NCBI GenBank assembly: GCA_008297795.1
Contig: VBQP01000027.1
Location: forward strand, 1 to 18,763
DNA length: 18,763 nucleotides
Direction of reading: 5' to 3'
Source: Thermoplasmata archaeon
GTDB taxonomy: Archaea > Thermoplasmatota > E2 > UBA202 > DSCA01
Made by a program: the position numbers and the translations under genes. How positions within the stretch are numbered: the first letter of the stretch is position 1; every line of letters begins with the position of its first letter. This document shows positions 14,359 through 18,763 of this stretch, piece by piece. Below the pieces are notes generated by a model, which did no database searches, was not told the DNA's origin, and saw nothing but the letters and a program-made list of their open reading frames with translations.

Positions 14359-14928
14359 TCATTCTTCACTATTCTGGAAAAGTTCGTTTGCAATAAGTAT
14401 TCTCAACTCCCCCAATTTTCTTTCCATTATGGACTCGAACGTGCTGTCTATCTCTCTGCTTCCGTCTCTGCTCCTTATTATAACGCCCCCTATGCTTTTC
14501 ACATTTCCCTCTGTTTCGATGCCCATTTTCTCCGCAATTTTTCTATCCTGCTCCCTCGATGGAACAACAATGCAGTCGCCAAGTGCCTTTCTTCCTTCCT
14601 CTATGAATTTTTTTACAACAGCCTCATACTTCTTTCCCTTCAGTTTTCCAAGTTCTTCCTTCGCCTTTTCCAGACATTCCTGTATGACTTCCTCTTTTGC
14701 CTGTATTTCCATCTCCCTTGCCTTTCTCCTTGCAGATGCGAGCATCTTCTCCTTCAGCCGTTCGGCGTCCTTCCTGCCCCTTGCCTCCGCCTCCGCCGCC
14801 TCCTTCTTCGCCTTTTTCTTCGCCTCTCTGATTATCTCCTCTGCCTCCTTCCTTGCCTTCTCTATGATATCGTTTGCCTCCTTCTCGGCATCGCTTTCTA
14901 TCCGCTGGAGTAGTTTTTCTAGCGCCAT
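14359..14928 (-). CDS. atpE: A-type ATP synthase subunit E (peripheral stalk)
   Basis: A 189-residue subunit E. Residues 1-100 are one long coiled-coil helix rich in Lys, Glu and Ala (EKLLQRIESDAEKEANDIIEKARKEAEEI and onward). The C-terminal half is a small alpha/beta domain (DCIVVPSREQDRKIAEKMGI, GVIIRSRDGSREIDSTFESIM) that binds the head via subunit B. It pairs with H to form the stator stalks. The start is 2 nt after the atpK stop. Confidence 0.95.
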   Translation of the reverse strand: MALEKLLQRIESDAEKEANDIIEKARKEAEEIIREAKKKAKKEAAEAEARGRKDAERLKEKMLASARRKAREMEIQAKEEVIQECLEKAKEELGKLKGKKYEAVVKKFIEEGRKALGDCIVVPSREQDRKIAEKMGIETEGNVKSIGGVIIRSRDGSREIDSTFESIMERKLGELRILIANELFQNSEE

Positions 14929-14930
14929 GT

Positions 14931-15503
14931 TTAGAGCAATCCGAGTCCTGCCATTAGCAATATGGCTACGAGCAGACCGAAAATGGCTATTGTCTCGGGC
15001 ATGACGGTAAATATTATGCCTCTTGCCGCCACGTCCGGGTTTCGTCCTACCGCAGATATCGACGAGGATGCGACCATTCCCTGTCCTATTGCAGATATGC
15101 CCGTAAGCCCCACAACGAGACCTATCGCTATGCCGCCGAGCCCGAATGCCGTGTTGCTCAGATCAACGCTTGCAGAGCCACCGAGCAGACCTGCTCCCAT
15201 CATGAGCAGAACTGCAATGAGCAGCCCGTACACAGACTGTGTCATTGGAAGCACCTGCAAAACCAGCAGTTTACCGAACAACTCTGGCTTTTCTGCTGTC
15301 ACTGCGACTGCCGAACTTCCTGCAAGAGCAAGACCGAATGCAGAAGATATGCCTGCTATAGCCACTGCCAGCATGCAGCCCATCATTATGTTGGACTGCG
15401 TCTTTCCCGCATCGCCTGACTCCATACCGCTTGCTGCTGATGCCGTTCCTGCCAGCATCACAAAGGCCGTTAAGGCCAATCCTATCGCCACTATTTTCTT
15501 CAT
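14931..15503 (-). CDS. atpK: A-type ATP synthase proteolipid subunit K (c ring), four-helix, Na+-type
   Basis: A 190-residue subunit K with an N-terminal signal-like leader (KKIVAIGLALTAFVMLAGTASA) and then two fused hairpins (four membrane helices). Helix 2 has LPMTQSVYG (Leu85, Thr88, Gln89) and helix 3 has IGQGMVA (Gln141). Helix 4 has the sole ion-binding carboxylate in MPETIAIFG (Glu170). These match Leu61, Thr64, Gln65, Gln110 and Glu139, the Na+ ligands of Enterococcus hirae NtpK. Hairpin 1 has Gln where the carboxylate of single-hairpin c subunits sits, so there is one site per four helices. Cleaving the leader would leave the N-terminus outside, as ring topology requires. It overlaps atpI by ATGA. 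Confidence 0.95.
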   Translation of the reverse strand: MKKIVAIGLALTAFVMLAGTASAASGMESGDAGKTQSNIMMGCMLAVAIAGISSAFGLALAGSSAVAVTAEKPELFGKLLVLQVLPMTQSVYGLLIAVLLMMGAGLLGGSASVDLSNTAFGLGGIAIGLVVGLTGISAIGQGMVASSSISAVGRNPDVAARGIIFTVMPETIAIFGLLVAILLMAGLGLL

Positions 15504-17476
15504 TTTATTTCCTCCGTATATTTTCTCTTTATTTGAAACGGAACGAATTTCCTGCCGCCTCCTTCATAGAAGCGGCCGAAGAATTCGACATACTGAAGGC
15601 GGAGTGAGTGTATCGCTGCCCCCAGCGCCTGTATGAGCAGATTCGCGAAATGGGCAACAACAAGTATGACAGGAACCAGAACAACGCCCACGTAGGGAAC
15701 GATGGTTGGCAGAAGTTCAGCCACAATATTGAAGGCGAGAGCCATGCCGGCAGTCGCAAGCCCGAGAGCAAGCAATCTGGCATATGAAAGCCAGTCGCCT
15801 ATGTATCCTGTCACATCAAACAAACCCATCGCCCCGTTGTTTACAACAAGGGCTATCAATCCTATGATTGTGAATATAACAGAAACGTAAAACATGAGAG
15901 GTGAAAGCGACCATATGTGCAGCAGGGCGCTTCCGATGAGGGCGCCGCCGCCTATCTGCAGCAGAAACCATGGTACCTGCTCCCCGAAAATGGGCTTTAT
16001 CTCCTTCCTTTTGTAATTCTGGTATATGGCAAGAACAAAGCCAAGATTGAGGTGGGCAAGTCCAAGAAGCAGGGTTATGACGAGAATGGTGAGAGGTTTG
16101 TGAAGGGCATCTATGGGCAGATGAATGCTTCCAACCTGCAAACTGTAAAGCGCTTTTGTGGCATCACCGTAAACGAAGCGGGGAATGAAGTCCCCGAAAA
16201 ATCCGTTGAAAAGTATGCCTGCAATGACAGTTGCCAGCCCGAGCCATATCCCAAGGAATGACCACTCCTTTATCATGTTGCTGTACTTCCCGAGTTTAAT
16301 GTAGGCGGCAAGAGATGCAATGAGAATTATTGAACCGTAGCCAGCATCCCCGAGCATTATACCGAAAAATAATATGAAAGAGATGCCAAGAAACATGGAA
16401 GGATTTATTTCATTGTACTTTGGAAGGGCGAACAACTCAAGAAATGTTCTGAATGAATTTGCCCACTCTGGCATCCTCAGATGGATTGGAGCCTCCTTGC
16501 TGCTCCTGTCCGCCTTCCTGGACGAGAAAAATGCCTCGCCATCTGTTGCTTTCTCCACAATGCCCTTCAATTTCTGAGCGTCATCAGAAAGGCACCACCC
16601 CTCTATTAGAGAGGTATATGAAGTTCTGCCAAATCTCTCCGGGATTTCCTTCCTTTGCTTTTCTATCTGTATTTCTTCCCTCATGGCAAAAAGGGCTGAT
16701 TTCCTCTCTCTGTATATCTCCCTCAAATTGTTTACAAGTTTCCTCTTTTTCTTCTCTAGTTCCTTTCTTTCTCTGGTTATTGAATTTATGGCATCTGACG
16801 GTGTACCCTTCCCCTCTATCTCCATCTCATCGAAGTTTTTCACCTTTTTCTCTATCTCCTCGTCAAGGGAAGAGTGCGCAATTATGAGAACCACCCACAT
16901 CTCTTTTTCGTCAGGGAGCGGTTCTGCAAAGATACTTACATCCATTCCTTCAAGAGAGTTTTTAAGTGCTTCCAGGTCTCTGCTGACACCTGCTTTTATG
17001 ACAACATATTCAGATTTCCCGAGCCATGAAAGGTCAATGCCGAAAGGCTGGAGAAGTTTGAGTTTCTGCAACTCCTCTTCCATGCCCTCAACCCTCTTTT
17101 CTATTTCTCCTATCCTTCCCTCAGCCTCTATAACAAAACCCTCTATGTCATCAAGAAGTTTCTCAGCCTGTTCTATCTTCTCATCGAGCGTGACTTTGCC
17201 GACTTTCACTTTTTCAGGAATAGACGGCTTCAGAGCAGCCCTTATCCCCCTCTTTCTTTTCTCATATTTTTTCAGAATATCTATGATTCTTGTGAGGCGA
17301 AGTTCGTATGAGGCGCATACTCCAACATCTTCATGCATCGCCCCTTCCTCGACCCCTTCAACTTTTGAATGGGAAATTTCCATGAGTCCTGCTTCATGGA
17401 GTAATTCGACAAGGCTATCAATGTGGCGCTCATGCGTGAGAATATAAACCCTGCTCATCTCTGACGGAAGTATCAT
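15500..17476 (-). CDS. atpI: A-type ATP synthase membrane stator subunit I (a)
   Basis: A 658-residue subunit I. Residues 1-350 are the cytoplasmic arm with two coiled-coil stretches (near 90-145 and 225-275) that receives the E/H stalks. The remainder holds about eight membrane helices beginning at MFLGISFILFFGIMLGDAGYG, the family's signature first helices. Helix 7 carries LSYARLLALGLA with the conserved Arg567, and helix 8 has HSLRLQYVEFFGRFYEGGG with Arg626; these two arginines line the ion path against the K ring. The end is F-x-P-F, as in the family. It overlaps atpH and atpK by 4 nt on each side. Confidence 0.96.
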   Translation of the reverse strand: MILPSEMSRVYILTHERHIDSLVELLHEAGLMEISHSKVEGVEEGAMHEDVGVCASYELRLTRIIDILKKYEKRKRGIRAALKPSIPEKVKVGKVTLDEKIEQAEKLLDDIEGFVIEAEGRIGEIEKRVEGMEEELQKLKLLQPFGIDLSWLGKSEYVVIKAGVSRDLEALKNSLEGMDVSIFAEPLPDEKEMWVVLIIAHSSLDEEIEKKVKNFDEMEIEGKGTPSDAINSITRERKELEKKKRKLVNNLREIYRERKSALFAMREEIQIEKQRKEIPERFGRTSYTSLIEGWCLSDDAQKLKGIVEKATDGEAFFSSRKADRSSKEAPIHLRMPEWANSFRTFLELFALPKYNEINPSMFLGISFILFFGIMLGDAGYGSIILIASLAAYIKLGKYSNMIKEWSFLGIWLGLATVIAGILFNGFFGDFIPRFVYGDATKALYSLQVGSIHLPIDALHKPLTILVITLLLGLAHLNLGFVLAIYQNYKRKEIKPIFGEQVPWFLLQIGGGALIGSALLHIWSLSPLMFYVSVIFTIIGLIALVVNNGAMGLFDVTGYIGDWLSYARLLALGLATAGMALAFNIVAELLPTIVPYVGVVLVPVILVVAHFANLLIQALGAAIHSLRLQYVEFFGRFYEGGGRKFVPFQIKRKYTEEIK

Positions 17477-17787
17477 GACTCCAGCACCTTTTCTACAACA
17501 ATCTCTGCCGTTTTTTCAATGTTCTGCAATGAAGATTCTCTCAGCCGTTCCGCATCCTTCTTTCCTTTCCTCTCTATCTTCTTCGCTTCCCTCTTTGCCT
17601 CCTCCGTCACCCTTTTAGATTCCTCCTCAACTTTTTCTCTGGCTTTTGAGAGTATTTTTTCTGCCTCTTTTTTCCCTTTCTCTACGGCTTTTTTGACAAT
17701 CCACTCCGCCTCTCCCTTTGCCTTCTCGACTTTCTCCACTGCTTTCCTTTCTGCTTCCTTCACCTTCCCTATCTCTTTGGATATCAT
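17473..17787 (-). CDS. atpH: A-type ATP synthase subunit H (peripheral stalk)
   Basis: A 104-residue subunit H, nearly all coiled coil of Lys, Glu and Ala repeats, which pairs with E in the stator stalks. It is the first gene of the operon, as in the Methanosarcina aha order H-I-K-E-C-F-A-B-D. The ATG at 17787 lies about 27 nt after a TATA box and has no ribosome site, so the mRNA is probably leaderless. An EAERKAVEKVEKAKGEAE stretch near the start is typical. The end overlaps atpI as ATGA. Confidence 0.92.
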   Translation of the reverse strand: MISKEIGKVKEAERKAVEKVEKAKGEAEWIVKKAVEKGKKEAEKILSKAREKVEEESKRVTEEAKREAKKIERKGKKDAERLRESSLQNIEKTAEIVVEKVLES

Positions 17788-17804
17788 ATATATGTGCCTG
17801 AATT

Positions 17805-17820
17805 GGGTTTTATATTATAA
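17805..17820 (-). promoter_or_regulatory. TATA box of the ATP synthase operon
   Basis: Read on the - strand this is TTATAATATAAAACCC. Its TTATAATATAAA core is centred about 27 nt before the atpH ATG, a leaderless spacing. It is the only strong promoter-like box for the nine-gene operon within this window. Confidence 0.55.
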
Positions 17821-17834
17821 TCCTTTCTGTAGGG

Positions 17835-18763
17835 TTAGTCCATGAGTTTGAGTTCCATCTCCCTGGCGTATTCATATGCCTTTCTGTACTCATCCCTGTC
17901 AACCACTCTGTTTATTTCGGCGTGCTCATAAGCCCTGTATTCGGGGCGGTACTGCTCCATGATGTTAACCCACGCCCGCGGGGCACTTTTTGATATCCAC
18001 TCAAGCACAGGAAAGGAGCAGCATTCGACGTGATTGGGCATAACGAGATGGCGGATTATCATGTCTGCCTGTTTGTAAGCAATTGAATGATTTCTTTCCA
18101 CAACTTCCATATAATTTTTTACTCCGGAAAGGCGATACGCACAGATGTCATTTCCGTACTTGAAATCGGTGAGGTAAAGATCAATTATGCCGTCAAGCAG
18201 CTTCATTGTTTCGACGCTGCAGTACATGTTGGAATTCCATATCTGTGGAATATTTGCATTGCAGTGTTTCAAAACCTGCAGTATGTATGGCAAATTGGGT
18301 GTTGGCTCACCTCCAACCCAGTTCACGTTTCTACCACCTCCCGTTTCAATTATTGAAGCGAGTTTTTCGGGCTCGATGTAAATGCCCTTTTGCCGTTGGG
18401 ATATATCCCAGTTCTGGCAGAAAACGCATCTGAAGTTGCATCCCGAGAAAAATATGGTATGGGAAGGAACGAGCATTGATTCCTCCCCGTAGTGAAGGAA
18501 TTGAGCTGCAACTGATGCTTTTCCCACGCCGCATATTCCTTTTTCCTTACTTCTATCAACCCTGCATCTGTGTTCGCAGAAATGGCATTCGCGGAATATT
18601 CTTTCTGCAATTTCTATTTTTAAATCCAGCAATGAAATTTCAACATTTTCTTCTTCCTCTCTTTTCAAAGCCGCATCGTGCTCTTTCCATAACTGCTCGT
18701 CACTCTCATGCCCTTCAAAATATGCAGGGATTTTTTTGCATGCCAGATAATTGCATTTCTTCT
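17835..18763 (-). CDS. PflX-type radical SAM protein (5' end outside the window)
   Basis: A COG1313 (PflX) radical SAM protein that is open to the right edge, so its N-terminus is missing. The TTG at 18668 is not the start: 31 further codons upstream are readable and family-like (CNYLACKKIPAYFEGHES, then DEQLWKEHDAAL). The family's Cys cluster CHFCEHRC...GICG follows, then SGCNFRCVFCQN, the CxxxCxxC that holds the [4Fe-4S] cluster cutting S-adenosylmethionine, and NWVGGEPTPNLPYI. Members are called putative pyruvate-formate-lyase-activating enzymes, but their substrate is unsettled. The stop is 47 bp before atpH, and an unrelated promoter box lies between. No partner glycyl-radical enzyme is visible here. 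Confidence 0.88.
   Translation of the reverse strand, partial: KKCNYLACKKIPAYFEGHESDEQLWKEHDAALKREEEENVEISLLDLKIEIAERIFRECHFCEHRCRVDRSKEKGICGVGKASVAAQFLHYGEESMLVPSHTIFFSGCNFRCVFCQNWDISQRQKGIYIEPEKLASIIETGGGRNVNWVGGEPTPNLPYILQVLKHCNANIPQIWNSNMYCSVETMKLLDGIIDLYLTDFKYGNDICAYRLSGVKNYMEVVERNHSIAYKQADMIIRHLVMPNHVECCSFPVLEWISKSAPRAWVNIMEQYRPEYRAYEHAEINRVVDRDEYRKAYEYAREMELKLMD

Noticed and set aside
14429..15004. Open frame of 191 codons on the + strand
   Set aside because: Antisense to atpE and the end of atpK; Ser/Phe/Ala-rich mirror of a coiled coil, not a gene.
14962..15636. Open frame of 224 codons on the + strand
   Set aside because: Antisense to atpK, which is certain from its proteolipid motifs.
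16683..17447. Long open frame of 254 codons on the + strand
   Set aside because: It lies antisense inside atpI, is rich in Ser/Phe as expected from the reverse of Lys/Glu coiled-coil codons, and has no family pattern.
1..18763. CRISPR array, tRNA or mobile element
   Set aside because: No spaced direct repeats, no tRNA-like cloverleaf in the short intergenic gaps, and no transposase or integrase motif; almost all sequence is accounted for by genes.

Overview
The window is archaeal and euryarchaeal. It carries a complete A-type (A1AO) ATP synthase operon, TATA-like boxes about 25-28 nt upstream of several start codons (a leaderless layout), and GGTG or GGAGG ribosome sites before other genes. 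A secreted gingipain-type (C25) peptidase, a secreted PKD-domain protein and an adjacent amino-acid permease suggest a protein-degrading heterotroph, perhaps a Thermoplasmatota-like sediment archaeon. That placement is inference. I see no tRNA, rRNA, CRISPR array, insertion sequence or integrase.

Left part (1-8727), mostly + strand: a B12-binding-type radical SAM gene broken by a frameshift; a divergent TraB-like protein; a COG2403 / cyclic-2,3-diphosphoglycerate-synthetase-like P-loop protein; on the - strand a secreted rhodanese plus two PKD domains; then, divergent from it, larB, an APC amino-acid permease, a secreted C25 peptidase and a UPF0147 protein.

Right part (8759-18763), all - strand: a 65-aa conserved small protein, and the ATP synthase operon read from right to left as H-I-K-E-C-F-A-B-D, followed by an unlisted 49-aa single-span membrane protein overlapping the end of atpD. 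This last gene sits where ahaG lies in the Methanosarcina aha operon. Upstream of the operon is a PflX-type radical SAM gene that runs off the right edge. The genes are tightly coupled by ATGA overlaps or 2-8 nt gaps. The K subunit is a four-helix proteolipid behind a signal-like leader and has all five Na+-coordinating residues known from Enterococcus NtpK, so a Na+-coupled enzyme is predicted.

Most notable: two conserved genes are out of frame, and in each the sequence contains an exact short tandem duplication whose removal restores a family-typical protein. One is a 7-bp repeat in the radical SAM gene. The other is a GA repeat inside the conserved TDMTNY motif of essential atpB, leaving two ORFs that overlap by ATGA. 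Other points of interest are the AhaG-like microprotein, the rhodanese-PKD fusion, the motif-depleted TraB-like protein and an N-terminal membrane segment on subunit C. I found no convincing new multi-gene defence or mobile system.
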